In this document: positions 11,810 through 20,724 of the stretch, one piece after another | How positions within the stretch are numbered: position 1 is the stretch's first letter | How the letters are laid out: each line of letters opens with the position of its first letter | Made by a program: the position numbers and the translations under genes | Notes under the pieces: model-generated | What the model was told of the DNA's origin: nothing | Seen by the model: the letters and a program-made list of their open reading frames with translations, nothing else | The model's database searches: none | Assembly: GCA_028583415.1 (NCBI GenBank) | Contig: CM053268.1 | Span: forward strand, 21,437,923 to 21,501,922 | DNA from: Protea cynaroides | Taxonomy: Eukaryota; Streptophyta; Magnoliopsida; Proteales; Proteaceae | Direction: 5' to 3' | Length of the DNA: 64,000 bases

Positions 11810-12430
11810 CTCGCGACCATCTCTTGTCTACGATCTAGCCGACAATCTATTTGTCCAGAGGTGATCTCGCGCCCAACAGACAGTCTGCTTGTCCAGAGGA
11901 GATCTCGCACCCAGCGGACAGTCTGTTTGTCTAGAATCCGTGCCCAGCAACATCTCACGACCATCGCCTGACTGAGATCCACGTCCAGCAGCCTCTCACA
12001 TCTCGCGACCATCGCCTGTCCACAATCCGTGCCCAGCAACATCTCGCGACCATTGCCTGACCGCGATCCGCATCTAGCAGCATATTGCGTCTCGCGACCA
12101 TCTCCTGATCGTGATCTGAGTCCAGCAGCATCTCGCATCTCGTGACCATCTCCTGACCGCCATCCGCAGTCCAGTAGCACCTCGCATCTTGCGACCATCT
12201 CTTAACCGCGATCCGCGAACAGCAGCATCTTGCATCCCCACATCTCTTGTCCACGACTCGCGACCATTTCCTGTCCGCGACTCACATCCATCAGCATTCC
12301 GCGACTTGCACCCAGCAAACATCTCGTGACCATCTCCCACACCTGTCTGCAACTCGCGCTCAGCAGCCGAGTACGACAACCCTCGCGAGATCCAGCGAAG
12401 ATCATCATCGTCAATCCTCGCGACATCCTA
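11810..12430 (+). repeat. GC-rich minisatellite, unit around TCGCGACCATCTCCTGACCG
   Basis: Roughly twelve diverged copies of a ~50-bp unit contain CATCTCGCGACCATC, CCTGACCGCGATCCGC and CCAGCAGCATCTCGCA. The array creates overlapping open frames on both strands, but these have no family resemblance. Confidence 0.85.
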
Positions 12431-12639
12431 CTGTTCAATCTCGCCGACCCACATCAGGTTGGTTTCTTTTCCAGTTCACCATACTTGTGTGTCGTTTTGT
12501 GGTTGTCTGCTTTATTTATTATTGTATCTTCGCATACATGTTTCTTTGATCATATGCATGTGACTTCCACATGTGCGTGTTGGGTTTTAGCCCAGCCGTT
12601 CTTGTTAGGAATGTTAAATCTGGCCCATTTGATTATAAA

Positions 12640-13300
12640 TTTTGGTGGATGAAATATGGACCATTGGATCTTCATTGTGAGTGATTTTGAATGATTTCAA
12701 CCATTGCGAGTGATTTTGAATAATTTCAACCTTTGGATCTTCATGGTGGGTGTTTTTAAAGGAATATGAATGATTGGATTATCACGATGAGCGATTTAAA
12801 CCATAAATTGTCTTTGGGAGTGATTTTAATCAATCTGAGCGGTTGGATTATCATGATGAGCGACTTCGACTGTTAGATTATCTTGGGAGTGATTTGAATG
12901 AACTTGCACGGTTGGATTATGATTTTGGTGAATCTAAACCGTTAAATCTTGATCATGGATGTTTTAAATGAATTCGAATCGTTAGATTCCACATGATAAG
13001 TGATTTGAATCACTAGATTATCTTTGGGAATGATTTAACTGAATCTGAATGGTTGGATTATGATCTTGATGAATCTAAACCATTAAATCTTGATCATGAA
13101 GATCCTAGATAAATTTAAGCTATTGAATCCTGATCATAAGTGTTTCAAAAAAAGGAGTTTGATCCATTGGATCTTGATCATGCCAATTTTGATGAATCTG
13201 AATTATTGGATGTTGATTTTGAATGATTTGAACCATTGGATTATCATTCTGTGAAATCTGAGCCGTTAATCTTAGCTTTTTTGATGAAATCTAAGTGTTG
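12640..13300 (+). repeat. Degenerate tandem repeat, unit around GAATCTGAACCGTTGGATTAT
   Basis: About 13 diverged units of 40-55 bp have the core AACC(G/A)TTGGATTAT followed by (G)ATCATGA(T/G)GAGTGATTT. They lie between the GC-rich minisatellite and the AT microsatellite of the same element. Confidence 0.85.
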
Positions 13301-13317
13301 ACCTTGATCATCAATTT

Positions 13318-13321
<4 letters not shown>

Positions 13322-13389
<68 letters not shown>
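13322..13389. repeat. (AT)n microsatellite
   Basis: About 34 uninterrupted AT dinucleotides. Confidence 0.99.
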
Positions 13390-13395
<6 letters not shown>

Positions 13396-13539
13396 CATAA
13401 CCAATACATAAAGTGCATACACATGGTCCGACCCTACTTGGTCTGGACCGGCATGGGTTGGTTCAGGTTTGACTAGGTTGGACAGAATTGGGTTTGAGCT
13501 GACTGGGACTGGCATGGGTCAGAACTGTTCTCTCTCTCT

Positions 13540-14115
13540 ATTATGGGTCCTCTCAGCTTGCAACTCAGCATGGAAAATTTCGACAGTCTCTGTCCTGTAT
13601 TTTCCACGTCCACTTTGAAGAACACCAAGAAAGAAGAATGCTGGAGCTTGAATCACCGAATTTGGATGTCGGATAGTAAAATTATGAAGGATCAAAGTTT
13701 AAACAGGCTCATCAGCTTGTGGCTCTACATGAGATCCTTCAGGGGCTTTTATCCCAGATCTTCCGCGTCCACTTTGTAGAGGATGGAAAAAGGAGCACAC
13801 TGGTGTTTGAATTACCTGAATCGGACGTCAGATGACCAAAATATGAAGAATTGAAATTTTGATGATAATCCTACTGGCAACTTTGCATGGGACCCGCTAG
13901 TGGCCTTTGTCTCGAATTTTCTATGTCCACTTTGAAGAGGACGGACAATGGAGCGCACTGGCATTCGAATCACCTGATTCGGACGTCAGATGACCAAAAT
14001 ATGAAGAAATGAAATTTTGATGATAATCCTACTGGCAACTTTGCATGGGACCCACTGGTGGCCTTTGTCTCGAATTTTCTACGTCCACTTTGAAGAGGAC
14101 GGACAATGGAATACG
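13540..14115 (+). repeat. ~158-bp tandem repeat, about 3.6 copies
   Basis: The marker GTCCACTTTG recurs at 13609, 13768, 13926 and 14084, giving periods of 159, 158 and 158 bp. Each unit also holds TGGGACCC, a TTTGTCTCGAATTTT-like block, and GGACGTCAGATGACCAAAATA. The last two copies are almost identical and the first is the most diverged, suggesting recent amplification at the 3' side. This is the 3' part of the 9439-14268 element. Confidence 0.92.
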
Positions 14116-14362
14116 CTGGTGCACTTCGGCTCAGCACAGAACACTGTAGAGAGTACAGATAGACTAATTGACAGCTGGTTTAAGAGAATTCACTCGTCTC
14201 TCCTCTCTCGTTATCTACACACCAATATGGCTGTCTTGATTAAGGAAAGCAAAAATGGGGTGCTTACAGATAGTATGTGCTTAATCATTACAAAAGATTA
14301 TATTTAAAGTATAAAAATTTCACTTCTCTTCCCTTCAATTCCCCTTATAACCAAACAAAGGC

Positions 14363-14817
14363 AAAAGGTGCAAGTTTGGTTTTATCACTACTAACCCTTC
14401 GTCTTAATAGGGCTTGGGTTGAGGTATCCTGACTCCAAAGGTGGGTTAGGACTGGAAATTTCTGGCCCTGAGTTAGGGTTGGGTTGAGCCAGGGTTGAGG
14501 CCTTGGGCTTAGCCAAGTCTGGCCCATCCCAACCATGTCTTCTTCTTCTTCTTTTTCTTCAGCTTGTCTTCTTCATCATCTTCTTCGTCAGTTTCTCCTT
14601 TTCTTCTTCTTCTTTTTCTCTCTAGCCTGACCCTATCTTGCATCTCCCTTCCCCCTCTTCATGGTCTGGGTCAATCAGGGTTAGCCTGATCGGGCCTTAA
14701 GGACGAGTTAGGATTGGATTTTTAAGGCCCTAAATCAGGATCACGTTGGGCCTGAACCTAGACTCAGAACTGGACTAGGGTTTTAAATAGCCCGATCTGA
14801 TTGCAATACTACAAACA
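14363..14817. other. No recognisable feature
   Basis: Low-complexity CTTCTTCTT (14537-14610) and repeated phrases such as GGGTTGGGTTGAG and GGGCCTTAAGG. No gene or clear repeat boundary seen. Confidence 0.5.
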
Positions 14818-14896
<79 letters not shown>

Positions 14897-14917
14897 TTAT
14901 ATATATTTATATATTTA

Positions 14918-14959
<42 letters not shown>
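14818..14959. repeat. (AT)n tract followed by a ~38-bp T tract
   Basis: AT repeats from 14818 grade through TTTATATA units into a homopolymer T run at about 14922-14959. A retroposon tail in reverse orientation is possible, but no body is recognised on the right. Confidence 0.95.
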
Positions 14960-15299
14960 CACATGTTGAGAAGTCAATAAGGGTCTGAAAACTCTTGGCT
15001 TTCCCTATAACAAAAGGGATCTTTAGGGATGAGAAAAAACCATCCCTAATAAAAGAAAACCATTGCTTAAACTATAAGAAATGGAAAATACTATCCTGAT
15101 TCTATCACTAATAATACCCTTAAATATGGTTCATTTATGCTCAGGTGGATATGCAAAGCACTACTGGTGAAATCACACATTTGCTAGTTTTTGCACAATA
15201 AATTAATGAGCATTTGTTTAAGTAAGTAAAATGATAAAATAAATATTTTTTTATAACATCAGCTTTTCGTCCATTCCTTTTTTCTCCTTCTTTGCTTCA

Positions 15300-15800
15300 T
15301 GGGTTCTGCTACCATAAAACATTTTTTCTGGCTGTCCAACTTCGGATCCATTCCGCTAGATGTCAAGTATAGCAAACAAAGGTAAGAGTTTCCAATTTCA
15401 AGTTGTTCAGAAAAGGAGATCACTAAATATCGAGATTGAAAATTCTACAACTTAAAGAAATCCAACTCTTATTCTTGATTTCGGCCACCTCAGTTGTACT
15501 TTTCTGACAGTTCAATCTCCAATCAGTTCCATTAAATGTTAAGACCAGGAAAAAACAACAAAAGTGTACAAATTTTAGGTCGAACAGATAAAGGGATCAT
15601 AAAAATCAATGCTTGGAAAAATCTGCAACTTGAAGAAATCCAATTCTTATTCTTGATTTTGGCCACCTCAGTTGTACTTTTCCAACCGTACAACCTCCGA
15701 TCAGATCCATGGGATGTCGTCCAAATTTCAGTTTTTTTGGATAAAAGGCATTAGAAGATATCATGGTTAGAAATTTTGCAACTCGAAGAAACAAAAACAC
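15300..15800 (+). repeat. ~179-bp tandem repeat, about 2.7 copies
   Basis: The block GGCCACCTCAGTTGTACTTTT occurs at 15482 and 15661 (period 179). GAAATCCAA(C/T)TCTTATTCTTG precedes it each time. A related, more diverged copy starts near 15320 (CTGTCCAACTTCGGATCC) and a partial copy trails to about 15800. Not coding. Confidence 0.88.
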
Positions 15801-16141
15801 ATTTTTTTTTAATAGAATACCTAACTTATTTCTCATTCTACAATCCATTATTCTTTATAGCTACCAAATAGCATTTTAGTTTTTATCAAAAATGATTTTT
15901 AAAAATATTTTTTGATAAATAGATAATAAACAAAAGGAAAAATGATACCATACCTCAAGTCCATTTTTTGGTGGACAATAATGCATTTACTATAAGGGGA
16001 AAAGTCCGTTTTACCCTGCATTTTTAACCCTAACCCCAAATCGTGATGCACACCTCACGGACAACGAGTTTGTAGGGAAACGAGATCGTTGCAAACCGAA
16101 TCTTCTCCTACAATGTGTCTCATCTTCAGGATTGAGATTAT

Positions 16142-16279
16142 CTCCAGTTCATCCAGTTCGTCCAGCCGTGAACAAACGGACTAGATTCAAAGGACACACA
16201 TACAAATACATTGGGGGGGCCTGTCCTTTGAATCCAGTCCGTCCATCCATCCACGACTAGAGAATCGGACGGACTGGAG
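16142..16279. repeat. Imperfect foldback (inverted repeat)
   Basis: Arm one (16142-16195) begins CTCCAGTTC and ends TTCAAAGGAC. Arm two (16223-16279) mirrors it, beginning GTCCTTTGAATCCAGTCC and ending CGGACTGGAG. The loop is about 27 bp and carries a run of seven G. Confidence 0.85.
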
Positions 16280-16715
16280 ACGATCTTTTTTCTCATCTTC
16301 TGACCACCATTCATAACTTGGAATTCAATCACAGCTGCTAATTTATCCCCCAAAAACCAATCTTTTCCAGCAAAGTTACCTCATCACCAAATCATTCACT
16401 CTCGCAGCAAGCCAATGGCCATGAAGAACAGACGGCGCGTAATTGGTGGACATCGGAGTGTGTCCCCAGTCGTCTCACGATCAGTTTTAAGACGGAGAAG
16501 GCGAAGGGAGAAAGATCGTCGAACACGAAAACCCCCTTCGGTGCTCAAACCCAAAAAGGAAATTGTCAGCAATGGGAATCCTAAAACCTTTTTCATTTCG
16601 GAAAGAATACGTATCCGGACTCCTCTGTAAACAGGGCGTGACGACGGATAGAGGGACTCCTCTATAAACAAGGCTCCCTAATTTCAGACCCCTCTGTTCT
16701 TCGTCGCTACCCTCT

Positions 16716-16746
<31 letters not shown>

Positions 16747-17003
16747 CTCCCTCCCTAATTGCAGACACCCATTTGCCCCAATTAACTTCGGGTAGATATT
16801 GCTAATGATTAATCAATTTATATCAATTTATTTTAAAAGTTGTTCAATTCATTCTGTTCTACTCCATCAATTGTTTCTTTGTTTGAATTTTTTTCCAGAT
16901 TTTGTCACTCCCTCGATAGTGATAAAAGAGCTTATGGAATATCATAAAAAAATCTGAGTTCCCAGTTTCAAGTAAAGACTTGTGTCACAGTAATCCGAAA
17001 GTG
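16280..17003. other. No recognised gene; Arg-rich short ORF and CT tract
   Basis: A 71-residue, arginine-rich plus-strand frame (16415-16630) has no family resemblance. A CT-rich tract lies at 16716-16752. Nothing else supportable. Confidence 0.4.
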
Positions 17004-17114
17004 ATGGGCCATGATCATGATGAGCCACCATTGCTATTTGAAGATGTTTTGATAAACGTGCTTTCAAGGCTACCAGTGAAGACCCTCTTGAGATTTCGAC
17101 ACATTGACGCCTGA
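17004..17114 (+). pseudogene. F-box domain fragment
   Basis: A 36-residue frame reads MGHDHDEPPLLFEDVLINVL, then SRLPVKTLLRFRHIDA, then stop. The LLFEDVL...LSRLPVKTLLRFR pattern is the plant F-box, which binds SKP1 in SCF ubiquitin ligases. Only the N-terminal ~30 residues of the domain are present. The expected CVSK continuation and C-terminal substrate domain are missing, so this is a truncated copy. It is followed after ~55 bp by an acyl-carrier-protein fragment, which suggests gene-fragment shuffling. Confidence 0.8.
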
Positions 17115-17168
17115 TATAAAAGGAACTCAAGGTCGCAGGCATGGAGTCTCTGCAACTCTATTCGGTCG

Positions 17169-17450
17169 ATGTCGTCCCATAGAGACGATCATCTTGAAAA
17201 GGAAGAAGTGATCGAGAGGGTTCTTGACATTGTCAAGACCTTCCCGAAGGTTGTCCCTTCTAAGGTGACCCCTAACGTTCATTTCCAGAAAGATCTAGGC
17301 ATGGCTAACTTGGATACTGTTGAAATTGTAATGGCATTGGAGGAGGATGAGTTCAAGCTGGAGATTCCAGATAAAGAGGCTGATAAAATTGTCTCCTGGT
17401 GGCTCTTCCAAATTAAACAATATTCAGCAAAATTAAAGAACCTAATTTGA
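17169..17450 (+). pseudogene. Mitochondrial acyl carrier protein copy, active serine lost
   Basis: The frame reads HLEKEEVIERVLDIVKTFPK, then SKVTPNVHFQKDLGMANLDT, then VEIVMALEEDEFKLEIPDKE. This matches plant mitochondrial ACP, the phosphopantetheine carrier of mitochondrial fatty-acid/lipoate synthesis and a complex I partner. The conserved DSL motif around the modified serine reads ANL, so the prosthetic group cannot attach. An extra residue sits in the EEEF block, and the C-terminus diverges after EADKI into unrelated sequence. The N-terminal targeting region is mostly absent. I infer a non-functional captured or duplicated fragment. Confidence 0.85.
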
Positions 17451-17511
17451 ATGTTTTTCTCAAAAGTCTCTTTTTAATTTCTGATCCAGAAAATCAAATC
17501 TCCTGTTAGCT

Positions 17512-17662
17512 TCTCCTTACCGGATCAAACCGGGAGCTGGACAGGCGAAGCATGAGAAGCATGAGACTAGAGAAATTCCTGCGGAAGAACGAATCATCAA
17601 TGACAGGGGAAGGCCGCTACTCCTTACCGGATCGAACCGGGAGCTGGACAGGCGAAGCCTGA
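17512..17662 (+). repeat. Two-copy repeat of a 39-bp segment
   Basis: CTCCTTACCGGATC(A/G)AACCGGGAGCTGGACAGGCGAAGC occurs at about 17513 and 17623, 110 bp apart. A local duplication of unknown origin. Confidence 0.85.
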
Positions 17663-18040
17663 GGCAACGAAGGAGGGTTCTTTCAATAGGGCAAAGGAAG
17701 GGCAAGCGGAGGCGAAGACTTCTTGGCAGGAACAGTAGAACCAATCAGACCATCAACACGGTAATGGAAAGGCCATTTACTAGTTCGGGTTCCATCAGAA
17801 CCAAGAATCCGAACCTTCTCGATCTTGTACTTCTTCAAGGTATCAATGGATAGCTGGATGGTTCTAGGCTATTGTTTACAGGATGCAATGACCAGTCGAT
17901 TTCCGTCTGTGACTGGGTTCAACGATGACATAGGAGGCGGGAACTTGGTATCCTGTCTCTTGACCTTGGCCACCGGCCGTCGTCTCCCACTTGGATTGTT
18001 CCACCATCGTTCCAGTAGGAGGGTGTAATTTCCAATATAA
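17663..18040 (-). pseudogene. Unidentified captured coding-like segment
   Basis: The minus strand holds coding-like stretches: LSIDTLKKYKIEKVRILGSD (about 17860-17800) running on to TSKWPFHYRVDGLIGS, and, upstream in another frame, GYQVPASYVIVEPSHRRKST (about 17960-17900). GC content and codon-like texture differ from the AT-rich flanks. I do not recognise the family. Given the F-box, ACP and PGIP pieces nearby, a transduplicated gene fragment is likely. Confidence 0.4.
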
Positions 18041-18484
18041 GGTCAAGTTAGTAATTTTAATATGGATTAACATTTCTCAATATAAAATAAGAAGGGTATA
18101 TATGTCTACAAAAAAAAATTTACTCTTTTCCATCAGTTAGTGGACTGCGATTAATGTTTTCAAAAATCAGTGGGTGGTAAGTAATGTTTCTCAAACTATC
18201 TAGGTAGTAAGTGATATTTTCCCTTACAACTATTGTTTTTTTTTTAGATGGTGTTAAACTTAAGAATATATGGATAAATATACCCCTGAGTGCTTTAAAG
18301 GCAAATAGTCACTTCCTTTATAAATGATCTTTTTAACTTTCCTATTTAACTTAATCTTTCTTTTGGTCAAACTTTTTCTCCACCGTGAGCTCTGATCCTA
18401 AGCTTCTATTCCGGTAAGCTTTCTCCAGCACTTGAACTCTAGCGAAACTCTAATGAACATTTGGAAAAACCCCGAGTCCTCATG

Positions 18485-19047
18485 ATGGAGATCAAGGCAA
18501 CTCTTGGCAACCCATATCACTTGGCCTCATAGATAGCCAACACCGATTACTGCGATTGGTACGACGTCAAGTGCAACTCAACCACTACCCGCATCGTCCA
18601 GCTCACCATCTTCCAAGCTAACATCACTTGCCAAATCCCTACTGCCGTAGGCAACCTCCCTTACCTCAACACCCTCATCTTTCGACATGTCACCAACTAG
18701 ACAAGAATCATTCCTTCCACCATCACAAAGCTTAAGCTCCTCACAATTGTCCCACTCAGCTGGACTAACCTCTCTGGCCCAATCCCTTCCTTCCTCACCA
18801 AACTCACCAACCTCGACTACCTCAACATCTCCTTCAACCAGTTCTTCGTTTCGATCCCTTCATCGTTTTCCTCCCTCCCCAATTTAACAGCTCTCCACCT
18901 TGACCACAACAAGCCCAATGGAGGAATCGCCAAATCATTCGGAAAATTTAAAGTTTATCTATCTCGACCTCTCTCACAACAATCTTTCCGATGAGATACC
19001 CAAATCGTTAGGTGCCATGGATTTCGTCACAATCAACATGGGCGAGG
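18485..19047 (+). pseudogene. Polygalacturonase-inhibiting protein (PGIP) pseudogene
   Basis: The frame starts MEIKATLGNPYHLAS and continues NTDYCDWYDVKCNSTTTRIV, then leucine-rich repeats (IPTAVGNLPYLNTLIFRHVT, LSWTNLSGPIPSFLTKLTNL, LNISFNQFFVSIPSSFSSLP). This is the N-terminal cap and first repeats of PGIP, an apoplastic LRR protein that inhibits fungal pectinases. In-frame stops fall at 18530 and about 18698. A short deletion shifts the frame near 18950, after which YLDLSHNNLSDEIPKSLGAM resumes. The signal peptide and C-terminal half of the usual ~330 residues are missing. High GC contrasts with the flanks. Confidence 0.9.
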
Positions 19048-19190
19048 TGAGTCTCTGCTGAGGGAGAAGATGGTTGAGGGCACTTGTCATTGTCGATGAA
19101 TCAAAGCTGACTAGTGTACAACAGTGACAAAGAGACTTAAGGAGAAGAGGTGATCTCACATTACTCTTTTATTTCACCTAATGTCTTACG

Positions 19191-19940
19191 TTGAAGGGTT
19201 TGCCCCCTTCGGAAGGGAAGCACATTCACTTTGAAGGGATGGTTGAATGTGTTCGAAATGGGATTCAATGCTTCTTCAAGCAGTTGATAGAATATGAAGA
19301 ACTCCCTGTTAGGTGTGGAAAATGTGATTCATTTGGACACTCCATTGATGCTTGCCAGAAACAGGATCATTTCAGGAGTGATCCTCCAGTTAATCATTTT
19401 GTGCCTATTAACCTGATGGATGTCCCTACCTCTACTAACAAATCAGCAAATGCAGATCTTGGAAGGTGGGCTAATGTCGAAGATGATAATGATGAAGATG
19501 AGATTGAGGAGGGTGAGACTCATCCTAATGAAATGAACCAACCTAATGTGCTCTCAAATGGTTTACGATCTGCTCAACATTTCGTGGTGGCCTCTATTTC
19601 GACGAAAAATGTTGATATGTCTAGGAGGGGTTTACCTTCTCAGATTGTTTCTTTTGGTACTGTTATTGCAAGTAGTCCAGGGCGTGTTAAAGTCGTTAAT
19701 GATGATATCTTAACTGTGGTTGCGGCATTAAAGGAGGCTGCTAGGGCTTTTACAAAAGTGGGAAAGCATCATCGAGGTCGAACAGCTAGTAGAGGGATTT
19801 TGCATGGGGTTGATGCTGATCATAACTCTCACCTGAACCTTGAAGATATTGCTACCGCAGTGGTAGGGAACCGTAATCAGGATATTAAACCTGTTAACTT
19901 TTCTCCAAGGGTCACCCGTAGTAAGAGGGGTGCAAGATGA
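19191..19940 (+). CDS. Plant LINE ORF1-type protein with CCHC zinc knuckle, partial
   Basis: A 249-residue uninterrupted frame. Near residues 38-55 it reads EELPVRCGKCDSFGHSIDAC, a CX2CX4HX4C zinc knuckle in the context usual for ORF1 (gag-like RNA-binding protein) of plant L1-type LINEs. An acidic stretch (EDDNDEDEIEEGE, about residue 100) and a basic C-terminus (SPRVTRSKRGAR) follow. The usual N-terminal DUF4283 domain is missing or lies broken upstream. No ORF2 (endonuclease/reverse transcriptase) follows; instead a short AT-rich tail ends in A-rich sequence at 20085-20100. Either an internally deleted LINE or an ORF1-derived gene; I favour the former. Confidence 0.7.
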   Translation: MKGLPPSEGKHIHFEGMVECVRNGIQCFFKQLIEYEELPVRCGKCDSFGHSIDACQKQDHFRSDPPVNHFVPINLMDVPTSTNKSANADLGRWANVEDDNDEDEIEEGETHPNEMNQPNVLSNGLRSAQHFVVASISTKNVDMSRRGLPSQIVSFGTVIASSPGRVKVVNDDILTVVAALKEAARAFTKVGKHHRGRTASRGILHGVDADHNSHLNLEDIATAVVGNRNQDIKPVNFSPRVTRSKRGAR

Positions 19941-20100
19941 TGTTCTATTTTATTTTTAGTTTAGGATGGTTTTGCTTTTTGTGTGGCTCTGCTGGTGGTG
20001 TCCTGCTATGGCTTACAAGTTGTAGGTGGGTTGCTTGTCCAGTCGGGCTTTAGTTATATCTTTTATCTTTCTTTTCATTATAAAAAATATAAAAAAATCG
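19941..20100 (+). mobile_element. LINE-like 3' untranslated tail
   Basis: After the stop the sequence runs GTTTAGGATGGTTTTGCTTT, TTAGTTATATCTTTTATC and an A-rich end TATAAAAAATATAAAAAAA. This is consistent with the 3' end of a retroposed LINE transcript. Confidence 0.5.
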
Positions 20101-20724
20101 GACTTCTAACAAAAAAAAAGAAAAGAAAAGAAAAGCACTTTCTCTTTCCTTAGGAAGAAGAAGAGATTGATGATGAAGAAAGAGCCGACCGTTCTTAATC
20201 TGTTCTTGGTTTTGTACTTCTCTACGTGTCTTTCTTGACACAATTTTGACTTGATTTTTCTAAATGCAATTTTGCTATGTTAAGAAGCTCTCTAGTTTGG
20301 TCAGTAAGAGCATAGTTACATTCCAGATTTCAGATTGATTAATAATAAGGCATATTTACATGATAATTTTAATTTGTTGATTGGTTCTGATGCTCTATTA
20401 AACTAGCAAAGATCCATAATAATTGCTCGGAATAAGGTTCCCTTTTCCTCATGCACAATAAACTTAAGCCGACTTGGTCTCAGAAAATTAAATCTTTGGC
20501 TTGGAAATGTGGATGAGAGTTTATGAATTTCATCTAATATTAAAGTCATATAGGGCCTTATCTTGCTCAGTCCTTTTGTGAGGACCAAAGATTTTCGAAA
20601 ATTATCCTCTAATTTGAATTTAATTAGTATGGGGTTAAGTTTTCTATACTCAATACAATCAATTGGAATATGGAAGGTTCTCATCTTCAGATCCCATCTA
20701 TTCACGCCAATGGAGGGTAAAAAA
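20101..20724. other. No recognised feature
   Basis: AT-rich. A 111-residue minus-strand frame (20738-20403) resembles nothing I know. GGGGTTAAGTTTTCTATACTC directly precedes the leader block at 20725. Confidence 0.4.

Larger units (their letters stand above)
9439..14268 (+). mobile_element. Ogre/Tat-like non-coding retroelement, minisatellite-rich
   Basis: The unit begins TGTGAGGACAG and ends GGGGTGCTTACA, with a perfect 5-bp duplication GATAG at 9434-9438 and 14269-14273, inside a TIR element. At 9490-9640 it carries GGAGTCGCCACCTAGAT, GGTCTAGGACC and GGGAAGGTGTTAGGCACC, blocks I know from the 5' leader of Ogre-like elements. No gag or pol is recognisable. The interior is largely tandem repeats (10246-10455, 11810-12430, 12640-13300, 13540-14115). 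The 5' LTR seems collapsed to about 50 bp. ATAAAATGTCTGC near 10830 may mark the start of a ~3.4-kb 3' LTR. Confidence 0.7.
9176..14362. mobile_element. Tourist/PIF-like TIR element (~350 bp) split by a nested retroelement
   Basis: The left end (GGCTTTGTTTGGTTG, 9176 on) and right end (CAACCAAACAAAG mirror, ending 14362) form a terminal inverted repeat of about 60 bp with only a few mismatches, continuing more weakly for another ~35 bp. Removing the nested 9439-14268 element and one 5-bp duplication leaves about 352 bp, a MITE size. TIRs beginning GGC-TTTGTTTGG are common in Tourist-type (PIF/Harbinger) MITEs. The flanks (TAA left, AAA right) only weakly support a 3-bp duplication, so the superfamily is tentative. 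Confidence 0.75.

Noticed and set aside
11785..12438. Four overlapping minus-strand frames of 78-137 codons
   Set aside because: They are products of the GC-rich ~50-bp tandem repeat and have no non-repetitive sequence.
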